Shown: positions 45,424 to 55,655, counted from the stretch's first letter. The stretch: 64,000 nucleotides of DNA from Methylacidiphilum infernorum V4 (GCF_000019665.1 NC_010794.1:186001-250000), one strand, 5' to 3'. Program-made: numbers and translations. Notes: generated by a model from the sequence alone, not told the origin.

Positions 45424-46305
45424 TTAGGTGCATCCCCCTTCTTCAAAAACTTCGGTAGAGATTGCCGCAAAATCCAACTCTGCTTTCCCATGGTTTAGCG
45501 CCGAAAGAAACCTCCCATAAACAATATCTAAAAAAGGCATGGGAGAGAGATAAGATTCAACAAGCTCCCGAACCAAGTTGGCGTCTTTAAAACCCAATTT
45601 TAATGTGAATCCGGGTTCGGAGAAGGACTTGTTACATATTAACTGGCCATAATTTTCATACAAGGGAGAGCGAAACAGGGCCTGGTTTACCGCGGAAAGG
45701 AGATCCTGGGCGGAAATATTGGCTTTTTGAGCGACGCAAAAGCTTTCGGCTAAGGCTTCCACTACGCTCATGATCAAAAAATTTCCAAGAATTTTTACTA
45801 TGTTAGCCTTGATGGTTTCCTCGCCGAGGTTCGAATATCCTCGTCCCAGAGCTTGAAAGATAGGGTGACACCGTCTTACAGCTTCAAGCGGTCCAGCGGT
45901 CACGATCCATAGTTCTTTTTTTGCAGCGGCATTGGGCCTGCCAAAGACAGGGGCGGAAACAACAATCTGGTTTTTAGAAGCATGCAGGCTTTGAATAACC
46001 TGGATTGTGCGAGGGCTAACCGTACTCATGGAAAGATGGATCCCCCCTTCTTTTAAACCATTGATAAGGCCCTCGGCTCCTCCGGTAACTTCGAGCAAGG
46101 CTTCATCATTGGCGACCATCGTGATAACGACATCGCAATTTTGAGCTGCCTCTCTAGGACATGAAAAAATTTTCGCACCCATGGAGACAAGCGGTTCAGC
46201 TTTATGCGGGGTTCTGTTATAAATTGAAAGCTCTTTGCCAGAAGCCAGAAGGTTTTGGGCCATAGGATATCCCATTCTTCCTGTACCAATAAATCCGATT
46301 TTCAT
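45424..46305 (-). CDS. NAD(P)-dependent beta-hydroxyacid dehydrogenase
   Basis: This belongs to the 3-hydroxyisobutyrate / glyoxylate-succinic semialdehyde reductase family. From ATG 46305 the 293-residue protein begins MKIGFIGTGRMGYPMAQNLL (the NAD(P) motif), has the substrate-binding segment near residue 115 (VVSAPVFGRPNAAAKKELWI), and the catalytic lysine in KIVKILGNFLIMSVVEALAE near residue 170. The longer frame with a Phe-rich start is unlikely. The exact acid substrate is unknown. It lies between a membrane gene and the RND pump. Confidence 0.88.
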   Translation of the reverse strand: MKIGFIGTGRMGYPMAQNLLASGKELSIYNRTPHKAEPLVSMGAKIFSCPREAAQNCDVVITMVANDEALLEVTGGAEGLINGLKEGGIHLSMSTVSPRTIQVIQSLHASKNQIVVSAPVFGRPNAAAKKELWIVTAGPLEAVRRCHPIFQALGRGYSNLGEETIKANIVKILGNFLIMSVVEALAESFCVAQKANISAQDLLSAVNQALFRSPLYENYGQLICNKSFSEPGFTLKLGFKDANLVRELVESYLSPMPFLDIVYGRFLSALNHGKAELDFAAISTEVFEEGGCT

Positions 46306-46535
46306 GGTATAAATCAATTGCTTGTATGTTAAAAAAAAGAAAAACAATAGATAAAAACCGTTTTTTATTCTATCGTTTATTTTTTCTAAGCCTAACTTCT
46401 TTGATTGAGAATGCCTAAAAACTTTTTTTTGTTTTTTGAATGAAGGGTGGTATTAGAACTGCTTAGGTTTTTTTCAGGCAAGAAACTTATTGTTCATTCG
46501 TGGGTTATTTTTTTTAAGGAAAAAAATTCCGAGTT

Positions 46536-49500
46536 ATGCTCTGGCTAGTAAAAGTTGCTCTTAGAAAGCCCTACACGGTAGCTGTAATGGCTGCCTTGAT
46601 ATTTGTCATGGGCCTCCTGACGATAGAAACCACTCCTACGGATATTTTCCCCGATATCGATATTCCTGTCGTCAACGTTGTATGGTTTTATCAAGGGTTG
46701 ACTCCCGAGGACATGACCAATTTCATTACCACTTTTAGCGAGTTTAATCTTTCCCAATACGTGGATAACGTCGCCCGAATGGAATCGAGAACCTATTATG
46801 GTTTAAACTTGATCAGGATGTATTTTCAGCCTGGGGTTCCTATCGATCTTGCCGTATCTGAAGCCGTTTCCATCTGCCAGACGGTGATAAAGAGAATGCC
46901 CCTTGGTACGACTCCTCCCTATGTTTTGCGTTATTCTGCGGCCGAAGTTCCCGTCATTCAACTTGCTGTTAGCGGAAAGACGAAGTCTGGTGCAGATCTT
47001 TTTGATTATACCTGGTATATCTTTAGAAGGGAGCTGGCAACGATCAGGGGAGCGACTTTTCCCCCTCCTTGGGGAGGAACCGCCCGGTTTATTCGAGTTG
47101 ATGCTTATCCTGATCAACTTTTGGCAAGAGGAATTACCGCCCAGGAATTAATGGAAGTAATTAACAATCAAGTTCTAGACTATGCTTCTGGCGACATCAA
47201 GATTGGGGATAGGGATTACTTGGTTTCGGTCAATAACATGCCGACCAATGTCCAGGAAATGAATGAGATCCCTATCAAGAAAGTCAACGGTCAAATTGTC
47301 TACATGCATGATCTTGGTTATGTCAGGGATGGAGGTGCGGTTCAATGGAATTTTGCCCGGTACAATGGTGTTCCCGCCGTTATCATGCCTCTTTTAAAGA
47401 ATGGGATGGCCTCTACCTTGGAGTTAGTCGCTAATTTAAAAAAACTTCTCCCGGTGGCGAAAGCCTCGGCTCCTGAAGGCATTGAGATCCAGGAACTCAT
47501 GGATCAATCGGTCTTTGTTCGTGCTTCTGTCGAAGGAGTGGTAAAAGAAGGATTGATCGCCGCAGGGCTTACCGGGGTCATGATCCTTGTTTTTTTGGGG
47601 AGCTGGAGGTCCACTTTGATTGTATTGACCTCGATCCCGCTATGCATTCTTGTTGCTCTTTTCATTCTCAGTCGAATGGGCAATACGATTAACATTATGA
47701 CCCTTGGAGGTCTTGCTCTCGCCGTGGGAATCCTGGTCGATGATGCGACCGTTGAAGTTGAAAATATCCATCGAAACCATGGAATGGGTAAGCCTCTAAT
47801 CCAGGCTATTCTTGATGGGGCTCAACAGATTGCCAATGCCGCCTTTGTAGCCACTCTCTCCATATGTATTGTCTTTACCTCCGTGATTTTTCTAGAGGGA
47901 CCGCCCAAGTATCTTTTTACACCTATGGCTTTGGGAGTCGTTTTTTCCATGCTTTTTTCCTACTTTCTTTCAAGAACCCTCGTGCCCACCATGGCCAATA
48001 TGCTTATCAGGCAAGAAGAGCTTATTGAACATAAAAGAAAAATTGAGGGCAAAGCTCTTTCCCGGTTTATGCGGTTTCATCACTGGTTCATGGATCGTTT
48101 TGAGCAGTTTAGAGACAATTATGGAGAACTTTTGCGTTGGTCTTTACACCATAAAGGATCCGTTTTTTTGCTGTTCGGCATATTGGGCTTGGCTTCTTTC
48201 ATCGCCCTGCCTTTTGTAGGAGAAAATTTCTTCCCTCCCGTGGATGCGGGGAAATTTAGGCTTCATGTTTTTGCTCCTCCGGGGACTAGGCTTGAAACAA
48301 CGGCGAGGATTTTCAGTGAAATTGAGGAGTACATAAAGAAAGAGATCGTTCCCGAAGAAGAAATTGACTCCATCGTCGATTTGGGAGGGCTTCCTTTTTG
48401 GTTTCCTGCAGGTATGGCTTTTGGTGATTATATTAATGAAGGCACTTTTGATGGTGAAATATTGGTTTCGCTTAAAGAAGACCACCATCCTACCTCTATC
48501 TATGTCAGGAAAATAAGAGAAAAACTTCCCAAGCAGTTCCCCGGATGTGAGTTCTTTTTCCAGCCACCGGATATGGTGAATCAAATTCTTAATTTTGGTT
48601 CGGCAGCCCCTATTGATATTCAGGTTGTGGGAAAAGATCCTGAAATCACTTCACGTTTTGCCAAGGAAATACAGAAAAAAGTAAAAAAGGTAAAAGGAGC
48701 TGCTGACGTTATTATATACCAAAAAAAGCAACCTTACTTGCACTTGAAAATAGATCGGGTTCGGGCGTTGGATTTTGGACTCAATCAAAGAGAGATCGCT
48801 AATAACATTTTGAACCAATTAAGCTCAAGTTACGTTGTTGCTCCCAATTATTGGGCTGATCCCAAGACGACTATCAATTATCCTCTCGTCATACAGACTC
48901 CCCAACACCTGATAGATAGTCATAATTCTTTGCTGAACATTAACCTGCATCCTATCAGGGAAAGCTATTCCGATCTCCTTGCCGCTCGGGAAGAAACCCA
49001 GCTTTTAAGTAACGTCGTTACCGTCGAGCATAGGCAAAAAGCGGCTGTAGTCAGTCACTACAATGTTAAACCGATCTATAATGTTTTCGTCAATGTCCAA
49101 GGGAGAGATTTGGGGGGGGTTGTCAGCGATGTGCAAAAGATTATCAATGATGTAAAAAAGAAGTTACCCCCGGCCTACGAAATCCATATTCGAGGACAAG
49201 CTGAAAGTATGCAAAACGCTTTTGGTCGGTTAGGTCTTGGCATTATTTTTGCCATATTGATGGTTTATTTCCTGTTGGTCGTTAACTTCCAAGGATGGGT
49301 GGATCCTTTTATTATTCTCATGGCATTGCCTGCGGGATTTTGTGGAGTGATTTGGATGCTTTACCTTACCGGCACAACTTTTAGCGTTCCTTCGCTGATG
49401 GGAATGATCATGACCGTGGGGGTGGCCACCTCTAATAGTATTTTGCTTATTACTTTTGCTAATGAAGAAATGAGAAATGGAGCCGATGCGGTTACGGCTG

Positions 49501-49727
49501 CATGGATGGCAGGAAGGATTAGGTTAAGGCCGGTACTCATGACAGCAGGGGCAATGATTCTTGGAATGCTACCCATGTCCCTGGGACTAGGCGAAGGAGG
49601 TGAACAAAACGCCCCACTGGGAAGGGCGGTTATCGGGGGAATGATTTTTGCGACTGTGGGGACGCTCTTTTTTGTCCCCGTGGTTTTTAGTATAATTCGT
49701 GGAAGAAAAACATCTCATGTCGAGTAG
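46536..49727 (+). CDS. RND-family efflux permease (AcrB/HAE1-like)
   Basis: The 1063-residue inner-membrane pump has 12 predicted spans in two halves and the periplasmic porter domains. The proton-relay Asp pair is in AVGILVDDATVEVENIHRNH near residue 398. Other landmarks are TTPTDIFPDIDIPVVNVVWF near residue 31 and MGMIMTVGVATSNSILLITF near residue 955. It lies 24 bases upstream of an adaptor gene. No TolC-like channel gene is present. Substrates are unknown. It is closest in style to the broad HAE1/multidrug group, not the heavy-metal CusA group, because the CusA methionine set is not evident. Confidence 0.93.
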   Translation: MLWLVKVALRKPYTVAVMAALIFVMGLLTIETTPTDIFPDIDIPVVNVVWFYQGLTPEDMTNFITTFSEFNLSQYVDNVARMESRTYYGLNLIRMYFQPGVPIDLAVSEAVSICQTVIKRMPLGTTPPYVLRYSAAEVPVIQLAVSGKTKSGADLFDYTWYIFRRELATIRGATFPPPWGGTARFIRVDAYPDQLLARGITAQELMEVINNQVLDYASGDIKIGDRDYLVSVNNMPTNVQEMNEIPIKKVNGQIVYMHDLGYVRDGGAVQWNFARYNGVPAVIMPLLKNGMASTLELVANLKKLLPVAKASAPEGIEIQELMDQSVFVRASVEGVVKEGLIAAGLTGVMILVFLGSWRSTLIVLTSIPLCILVALFILSRMGNTINIMTLGGLALAVGILVDDATVEVENIHRNHGMGKPLIQAILDGAQQIANAAFVATLSICIVFTSVIFLEGPPKYLFTPMALGVVFSMLFSYFLSRTLVPTMANMLIRQEELIEHKRKIEGKALSRFMRFHHWFMDRFEQFRDNYGELLRWSLHHKGSVFLLFGILGLASFIALPFVGENFFPPVDAGKFRLHVFAPPGTRLETTARIFSEIEEYIKKEIVPEEEIDSIVDLGGLPFWFPAGMAFGDYINEGTFDGEILVSLKEDHHPTSIYVRKIREKLPKQFPGCEFFFQPPDMVNQILNFGSAAPIDIQVVGKDPEITSRFAKEIQKKVKKVKGAADVIIYQKKQPYLHLKIDRVRALDFGLNQREIANNILNQLSSSYVVAPNYWADPKTTINYPLVIQTPQHLIDSHNSLLNINLHPIRESYSDLLAAREETQLLSNVVTVEHRQKAAVVSHYNVKPIYNVFVNVQGRDLGGVVSDVQKIINDVKKKLPPAYEIHIRGQAESMQNAFGRLGLGIIFAILMVYFLLVVNFQGWVDPFIILMALPAGFCGVIWMLYLTGTTFSVPSLMGMIMTVGVATSNSILLITFANEEMRNGADAVTAAWMAGRIRLRPVLMTAGAMILGMLPMSLGLGEGGEQNAPLGRAVIGGMIFATVGTLFFVPVVFSIIRGRKTSHVE

Positions 49728-49751
49728 ACAAATACTATAAAAGCGTTGAAT

Positions 49752-51182
49752 ATGAGTAGTAAGGAGCTTAAGGTGGGTGCAAAAATAAAAGATATAAAAA
49801 AGGGAATATGGGGGAGGTTGCACCGCGTCATTGAGCGGTACAAGAACGGGATAAGGGGCAAGACTGCCAATGCCGGTAGCCAGGAAGAAATGAAAGTTCA
49901 CTTGACTCCGGCCCCTTCTGAACCGCCGCCTGTTAAAGACAGGCCGCCTATTAATCCTAAAGAGAGTTGGGATACCCTTCTGAAAAAAGTGAAAAAGGGC
50001 CCAGCTTTCATTGCTTTGTCTTTTGGTGCTATCCTCTTGGCCCTTTTTATCATAGGGCTTATACCCAGGATACATAACCAGATCAAGCTTAAAAAGTTTG
50101 TGGGTATAGCTAATGAGGTGCCTGTCTCGGTTACAAAGCCGCAGTTAGCCCCTCCAATTACGGATTTGAGGCTTCCGGGGACCGCCAGGGGCTATTTTGA
50201 AACCCCTATTTGGGCACGGGTCAACGGGTATATAAAAAATTGGTGGGTAGATATTGGGGATGAGGTCAAAGAAGGGCAGCTCATGGCGGTAATCGATGCT
50301 CCCGATATTGACCGGCAGGTCCTAGAAATGGAAGGGGTACTGAAATCTGCCGAAGCCAATTTAGAAATTGCCAGGATATCCCTCGATAGATGGAAAGAAC
50401 TGATCAAAACACGTGCAGTATCCCAGCAACAACTCGATGAAAGGCAAGCGGCCTATGATGCAGCTCTTGCGCGAGTCAATGCTGCAAGAGGCCAGTATGA
50501 ACATTGGAAGGAACTACAAAATTTTGAAAAAATTTATGCCCCTTTCAGCGGTATTGTTACGGCTAGGAATATTGATATTGGAACGCTGGTTTCATTGGGA
50601 AGCGACAAAGGGGTACGAGAGCTTTATCGAATATCTGTTACAGACGTGATGAGAGTATATGTAGCGGTACCCCAAAATTATGCTCCACAAATTCAACTTG
50701 GGACATGGGCAGATGTAACGGCATCTGAGCTACCGGGAAAAATCTACAAAGGATTAGTGGTAAGAACGGCTAAAGCTGTTGATCCTCTTTCTCGAACCTT
50801 GTTAACAGAAGTCGATGTCGGCAATCCTAAAGGAGAAATTATCGTCAACATGTATGTGGATGTCACCTTTCATTTGCCGAGAACCCAGGAAACATTTTTG
50901 GTTCCGGTTAATGCTATAATCGATAGATCTGATGGCAATTATGTTCTTAGTGTTGATGAACATAATATCGTCCATTACAATAAGGTAGAACTAGGAAAAG
51001 ATTTAGGACAATATATAGAAATTCCATTTGGTCTTTCCAAGGATCAGAAAGTAATATTGAATCCTCCAGAAATTCTCGAGGATGGAGACAGGGTAGTTGT
51101 TGTTGCTGATCTATCTCAACCCAAGCCCGACAAAAAAATGGAGAAAAAACTTTTGCAAAAAGGCAAGCTTGCCCATGAATGA
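49752..51182 (+). CDS. RND periplasmic adaptor (HlyD/MFP family) with long N-terminal extension
   Basis: The adaptor links an RND pump to an outer-membrane channel. From ATG 49752 the protein of about 476 residues has an unusual 75-residue basic, Pro-rich N-terminal cytoplasmic part and then a membrane span (FIALSFGAILLALFIIGLIP near residue 87). After that come the barrel-sandwich lipoyl strands (YIKNWWVDIGDEVKEGQLMA near residue 160), a coiled coil to about residue 250, and the beta-barrel domain. Typical adaptors have only a short signal or lipid anchor. The permease-then-adaptor order is the reverse of acrAB. Confidence 0.88.
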   Translation: MSSKELKVGAKIKDIKKGIWGRLHRVIERYKNGIRGKTANAGSQEEMKVHLTPAPSEPPPVKDRPPINPKESWDTLLKKVKKGPAFIALSFGAILLALFIIGLIPRIHNQIKLKKFVGIANEVPVSVTKPQLAPPITDLRLPGTARGYFETPIWARVNGYIKNWWVDIGDEVKEGQLMAVIDAPDIDRQVLEMEGVLKSAEANLEIARISLDRWKELIKTRAVSQQQLDERQAAYDAALARVNAARGQYEHWKELQNFEKIYAPFSGIVTARNIDIGTLVSLGSDKGVRELYRISVTDVMRVYVAVPQNYAPQIQLGTWADVTASELPGKIYKGLVVRTAKAVDPLSRTLLTEVDVGNPKGEIIVNMYVDVTFHLPRTQETFLVPVNAIIDRSDGNYVLSVDEHNIVHYNKVELGKDLGQYIEIPFGLSKDQKVILNPPEILEDGDRVVVVADLSQPKPDKKMEKKLLQKGKLAHE

Positions 51183-51528
51183 GGATAGACACCCTAATGC
51201 TAACGTTCGTCAAGATTCTGCAGTTGAGGTCAAGGGAGGAGGCGTTACGGCTTCCGAAGTGCCCGTAGCCTTCTTGACCATAGAATCTCCTGGAAGAAAT
51301 TGGATTTTTCCTTATTCGAGGATTCTATTCGCCCATACGGATACGGAAGGCAGTAGATTTTTTCTCCGGACTATAAGCCATGATATCTGGATAAATGGCC
51401 AAAATCTCCACAAAGCCATTTACCTGATTCAACAGGAAAAGCTAATGGACGTAAGAAAAGGAAGTAATGAAAATGGAAAGGTGGATTCTGTTGAAGTCAT
51501 GGAAAATCCAGGTGGTATGTTTGCTTGA
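51175..51528 (+). CDS. Small hypothetical protein overlapping the RND adaptor gene
   Basis: A 117-residue protein of unknown family. The start ATG at 51175 overlaps the adaptor stop by 8 bases, so it is translated with the pump genes. It has no signal or membrane span. The centre reads PVAFLTIESPGRNWIFPYSR then ILFAHTDTEGSRFFLRTIS, a mixed beta pattern with aromatic residues like small single-domain sensors. A role in regulating or aiding the pump is only suggested by the coupling. Confidence 0.65.
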   Translation: MNEDRHPNANVRQDSAVEVKGGGVTASEVPVAFLTIESPGRNWIFPYSRILFAHTDTEGSRFFLRTISHDIWINGQNLHKAIYLIQQEKLMDVRKGSNENGKVDSVEVMENPGGMFA

Positions 51529-51628
51529 AAAATTTTAAAGTTCAAGTCCGTTACAGGTATACCGAGGCTTTGTTTATCTAAAAACGGGTCTTTTTTGTAA
51601 TATTCACTGTTATTCCTTTGATCGTGTC

Positions 51629-52588
51629 ATGTCGCAAAAAGATCAAGACGATGTCGTCCATGGAACCAACCCTAGAGAGAAAATAGCGGTGGTCGGTGCG
51701 GGAGCTATCGGCTTATTTTATGGGGGGCTTTTGGCTAAAGCCGGGTATGATGTTCATTTCCTGATGAGAAAGGACCTGGATTGGGTTAAGCAAAAAGGTT
51801 TGATTATTGAATGGAGGGAAGAAAAATTCCATCTTTATCCTTTGCAAGTTTTTTCCTCTACTCAACAGATTGGTCCCTGTAAATGGGTCATTATATCCTT
51901 GAAAGCTTCTGCCAATGATGCCCTGTTGGAGTTGCTTCCTCCTCTTCTTACTCCCCAAACAGTGCTTGTTTGTTTTCAAAATGGTATTGATAATGAAAAA
52001 TGGCTTTATGATAACTTTGGTCCAAGAACGGTTATCGGTGGTATCTTGTTTGTATGCATCAATCGAACCGGTCCAGGGAAGGTGACGAATTTTGGTTTTG
52101 GTAAGGTTGAACTGGGCCAGTATAATGCTCTTGCCGGAAAAGAAGTAAAAGAATTTGAATTTATGCTTCGTTCGGCGGGAATTGAAACAGAAATAGTCCC
52201 ATCATTGGAAGAAGCCCGCTGGAAGAAGTTGGTATGGAATATTCCCTTCAATGGATTAGCTGTGGCAGCAGGAGGAATAGATGTGGCTGAAATTCTGGCT
52301 CATCCTGAACTTGAACGGGCTACGCGCGAGTTGATGGAGGAAATCATTCGTGCGGCGAAGGCCATGGGCTATTGCATCAGCAACGATTTTATAGAATTAC
52401 AAATCGAAGTCACAAGGAAAATGGGCCGTTATAAGCCATCAAGTTTAGTGGATTATTTTGAAAAAAAACCCCTCGAAATCGAGGCGATATGGGGAAGGCC
52501 TCTTAAAAAAGCCCGTGCAAAGGGGATCCATTTACCTAAGCTTCAATTGCTTTATGCTATTCTTGATTCATTAAATTGTCGAATATAA
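51629..52588 (+). CDS. panE: 2-dehydropantoate 2-reductase (ketopantoate reductase) family
   Basis: PanE reduces ketopantoate to pantoate for coenzyme A. The 319-residue protein has the NADPH motif AVVGAGAIGLFYGGLLAKAG near residue 20, ALLELLPPLLTPQTVLVCFQ near residue 95, then NGIDNE, and RWKKLVWNIPFNGLAVAAGG near residue 195 with the catalytic lysine. The C-terminal KPSSLVDYFEKKPLEIEAIW block also fits the family. A paralogous reductase of the same fold is possible, so the symbol is tentative. Confidence 0.85.
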   Translation: MSQKDQDDVVHGTNPREKIAVVGAGAIGLFYGGLLAKAGYDVHFLMRKDLDWVKQKGLIIEWREEKFHLYPLQVFSSTQQIGPCKWVIISLKASANDALLELLPPLLTPQTVLVCFQNGIDNEKWLYDNFGPRTVIGGILFVCINRTGPGKVTNFGFGKVELGQYNALAGKEVKEFEFMLRSAGIETEIVPSLEEARWKKLVWNIPFNGLAVAAGGIDVAEILAHPELERATRELMEEIIRAAKAMGYCISNDFIELQIEVTRKMGRYKPSSLVDYFEKKPLEIEAIWGRPLKKARAKGIHLPKLQLLYAILDSLNCRI

Positions 52589-52616
52589 GTCATTATAGGG
52601 AAAATGCCCGGGGTAT

Positions 52617-53108
52617 ATGTTTTTGAATGGCAAACAGCTTAGAAAAAAAATAAAAAAGCTAGGTTTAATTTCTTTAATATTGTTGGCTGGTTGCGGATAT
52701 CTTCAAAAAACAGACAAGCCCAAGCTTGTCCTTTCTATTCATTCCTATTTGGAATATTATCCTGATAAAGACGTTCCCAATAAAGATCTTCCCATCTTGT
52801 TAAGAGAAAAGAAAAAAGCCCTTTCCCTGTTACCTCCCATCCTGCAAATCGTTAACAAGGAACATAAAGAACTGACTGTCGAAAAAATAAGAGTTCATGG
52901 GATGGAAATGGACTTTTTATGTTATCCGACTTATAACTCGGCCGATCCCTACAAGAAAATCAAGGTATTACCTGTGAAAATGGATTATGGAGACGTGATT
53001 AAAGTATCGCTTCCAGGATACAAGGACGGTGTCGGTAAAGTGGAAATCGACACCGATAAGGGGAAATGGGAATACCCGATTGGGGAAACTATAGAAAAAG
53101 TTCCTTGA
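52617..53108 (+). CDS. Predicted lipoprotein, unknown function
   Basis: The 163-residue protein has a lipoprotein signal peptide with lipobox LLAGC (Cys26) after a basic start (KKIKKLG). The mature part mentions no known domain; its last 60 residues have an Ig/SH3-like beta pattern (KIKKIKVLPVKMDYGDVI-type spacing, with the actual YKKIKVLPVKMDYGDVIKVS). It is 28 bases after the panE gene and ends 4 bases before a strong terminator. A LolCD system to sort it is encoded in the same window. Confidence 0.7.
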   Translation: MFLNGKQLRKKIKKLGLISLILLAGCGYLQKTDKPKLVLSIHSYLEYYPDKDVPNKDLPILLREKKKALSLLPPILQIVNKEHKELTVEKIRVHGMEMDFLCYPTYNSADPYKKIKVLPVKMDYGDVIKVSLPGYKDGVGKVEIDTDKGKWEYPIGETIEKVP

Positions 53109-53112
53109 TGGG

Positions 53113-53146
53113 AAAGGGGCGTTTAATCATTCGCCCCTTTCTTTTT
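53113..53146 (+). terminator. Rho-independent terminator after the lipoprotein gene
   Basis: AAAGGGGCG (53113-53121) pairs with CGCCCCTTT (53132-53140), a perfect 9-bp stem with a 10-base loop, followed by CTTTTT. It ends the panE-lipoprotein unit and overlaps the stop of clpC on the other strand by a few bases. Confidence 0.85.
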
Positions 53147-55655
53147 AAACAGTTGATTCAACTTGGGATTGAGAAGAAGACTCGATCGGGGCTTGTTTAG
53201 GAGTAAAGATCAACATCCCTTCTCGAGCATCGACTTCGACTACCGTGGATTCTGCAAACTTCCCCTTGAGCAACTCTTCTGCTATAGCATTTTCAACGTA
53301 TTTTTCTACAGCTCTTCTCAAGGGTCTTGCTCCATAAGCGGGTTCGTATCCCTTTTCGATTAAGAAATCAATTGCCGCTTCTGTAAGTTGAATGCTCAGC
53401 TTTTTACTTTTCAGTCTTTCTGCGACTTTATTGACTTCCAATTGCACGATTTTAACCATGTCCTCTCGATTCAGGGATCTGAAGACAATAATGTCATCAA
53501 CGCGGTTTAAAAACTCCGGTTTGAAAGTCCTTTTTACAGTTTCCATCATCCTTTCTTTCATCTGCTCATAGGAAACTTCATCCTGCTTGGAGCGAAATCC
53601 CAAAACCCCGGGCTTGAGCCCCATTTCAGCACCTACATTAGAAGTCATAATGATGATGGTATTCCGGAAGTCTATTTTTCTACCCAGGCTGTCTGTAACA
53701 ATACCATCTTCAAGAATTTGCAAGAGGATATTCCAAACGTCGGGATGCGCCTTTTCGATCTCATCGAAAAGAACAACCGAATAAGGCCGACGACGAATTT
53801 TCTCGGTAAGCTGTCCTCCTTCCTCGTACCCGACATAACCTGGAGGAGAACCGATGAGTCGAGACACGTTGAATTTCTCCATGTACTCGCTCATGTCAAT
53901 CTGAATAAGAGCTTCAGCACTACCAAAGACATACTCGGCAAGTGTCTTTGCAAGCATCGTCTTTCCCACTCCTGTAGGACCAAGGAATATGAAAGAACCG
54001 ATGGGCCTCTTGGGATCTTTGAGATCGGCCCTAGAACGTTGTAAAGCCCGGCTCAAAGCTTCTATTGCTTCATCTTGGCCAATAACTCTTTTCCTTAATT
54101 CTGCTCCTACATTGAGGAATTTACTTTGGTCGTTTTCTGTGATTCGGGTAATAGGTATCCCGGTCCATTTGGAGACGATCTGCATCATGTCATCTTCGGT
54201 AATGGTCGTTTCTTTTTCGTCTCTGCGCTTTTTCCAATCGGCAATTTTTTGTTCAAGTTTTTCTTTCAGTTCTCTTTCCTTATCCCTTAAAGCTGCTGCC
54301 TTTTCAAAATTTTGGGCTTTTATGCATTCATCCTTTTTAGCCCTAATGGAAGCCAGTTCGTTTTCAAGGTCTTTCAGCTCGGGGGGTCTCATGGTAGCGG
54401 CTATTCTAGCCCTTGCGCCCGCTTCATCCATAATATCAATAGCCTTATCAGGCAAAAACCTCCCTGTCAGGTATCTATCCGAAAGCCGGACGGCGGTATC
54501 GATAGCTTGATCGGTGAACTTGGCCTTGTGATGCATTTCATATTTGGCTTTCAGCCCATGAAGAATCTGGATGGTTTCTTCAACACTCGGAGCCTCCACA
54601 AGGACGGTTTGGAATCTCCTTTCTAAGGCAGCATCTTTTTCTATGTATTTACGGTACTCAGAAAGGGTAGTCGCTCCTATGCACTGAAGCTCACCCCTGG
54701 ATAAGGCTGGTTTGATGATATTGGAAGCATCCATGGCCCCTTCAGCGGATCCGGCTCCAACAATGGTATGAAGCTCATCTATAAAGAGGATGATGTTCTT
54801 TGCCTTGCGGATTTCCTCCATCACCGCTTTTATTCTCTCTTCAAATTGCCCCCTATACTTGGTTCCGGCAACCATCAAGGCGAGATCAAGGGTGATTATC
54901 TTTTTGTCTCTTAACAGGTCGGGCACATTTTCGTTTGCGATTTCTTGCGCCAGTCCTTCTACTATGGCTGTTTTCCCTACTCCCGCTTCTCCAATCAGGA
55001 CAGGGTTATTTTTAGTTCTTCTACAAAGAATCTGCATCACCCTCTCGATCTCATTTTTTCTGCCAATGACTGGATCGAGTTCTCCCCGGCGGGCCAGTTC
55101 GGTGAGATCTCGCCCAAATGCTTTTAATGCCGGGGTTTTGACTTCCTTTTTCGTGGTTGTTTCAGTGGTTCCTGCAAAAGCGGGTTCAGGACTCTCTTCT
55201 TCACCGCTGGAAGAAAAATTGGGATCCAGTTCTTTTAAAATTTCATTCCTTACCCGTTCAAGATCGATATCAAGATTCTTTAATATCGTAGCCGCTACTC
55301 CTTCTCCTTCGCGAAGAAGACCTAAAAGGATATGCTCGGTACCCACATAGCTATGGTTTAAGGCTTTGGCTTCTTTCCCCGCAAGGGCTAAAACTTTTTT
55401 TACCCGGGGAGTGTAGGGAATGGGAGCTGTGGGTTTACCTTCAGAAGGGACGGAAGCTATCTTTTTTTCTATCTCGACACGGATAATTTCAAGATCCACT
55501 CCAAGTTTTTGCAGGACATTAATGGCTACTCCTTGGGCAAGTTTAATTAAACCGAGCAAAAGATGCTCAGTCCCGACATGATTATGCCCAAATCTTTCGG
55601 CTTCTTGCCTTGCAAGAGCCAGAACTTGTTGTGCTCTAGGAGTGAAGTTTGTCAT
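53145..55655 (-). CDS. clpC: ATP-dependent Clp protease ATPase subunit ClpC
   Basis: ClpC unfolds substrates for the ClpP peptidase. The 836-residue protein has two N-terminal Clp repeats (HNHVGTEHLLLGLIKLAQGV and HSYVGTEHILLGLLREGEGV, the tag-binding domain), AAA1 with GEAGVGKTAIVEGLA near residue 223, a middle region with a UVR motif, AAA2 with FLGPTGVGKTMLAKTLAEYV near residue 560, and the C-terminal D2 small domain. It lies 17 bases downstream of mcsB, as in the Firmicutes ctsR-mcsA-mcsB-clpC operon. ctsR and clpP are not in the window. Confidence 0.96.
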   Translation of the reverse strand: MTNFTPRAQQVLALARQEAERFGHNHVGTEHLLLGLIKLAQGVAINVLQKLGVDLEIIRVEIEKKIASVPSEGKPTAPIPYTPRVKKVLALAGKEAKALNHSYVGTEHILLGLLREGEGVAATILKNLDIDLERVRNEILKELDPNFSSSGEEESPEPAFAGTTETTTKKEVKTPALKAFGRDLTELARRGELDPVIGRKNEIERVMQILCRRTKNNPVLIGEAGVGKTAIVEGLAQEIANENVPDLLRDKKIITLDLALMVAGTKYRGQFEERIKAVMEEIRKAKNIILFIDELHTIVGAGSAEGAMDASNIIKPALSRGELQCIGATTLSEYRKYIEKDAALERRFQTVLVEAPSVEETIQILHGLKAKYEMHHKAKFTDQAIDTAVRLSDRYLTGRFLPDKAIDIMDEAGARARIAATMRPPELKDLENELASIRAKKDECIKAQNFEKAAALRDKERELKEKLEQKIADWKKRRDEKETTITEDDMMQIVSKWTGIPITRITENDQSKFLNVGAELRKRVIGQDEAIEALSRALQRSRADLKDPKRPIGSFIFLGPTGVGKTMLAKTLAEYVFGSAEALIQIDMSEYMEKFNVSRLIGSPPGYVGYEEGGQLTEKIRRRPYSVVLFDEIEKAHPDVWNILLQILEDGIVTDSLGRKIDFRNTIIIMTSNVGAEMGLKPGVLGFRSKQDEVSYEQMKERMMETVKRTFKPEFLNRVDDIIVFRSLNREDMVKIVQLEVNKVAERLKSKKLSIQLTEAAIDFLIEKGYEPAYGARPLRRAVEKYVENAIAEELLKGKFAESTVVEVDAREGMLIFTPKQAPIESSSQSQVESTV

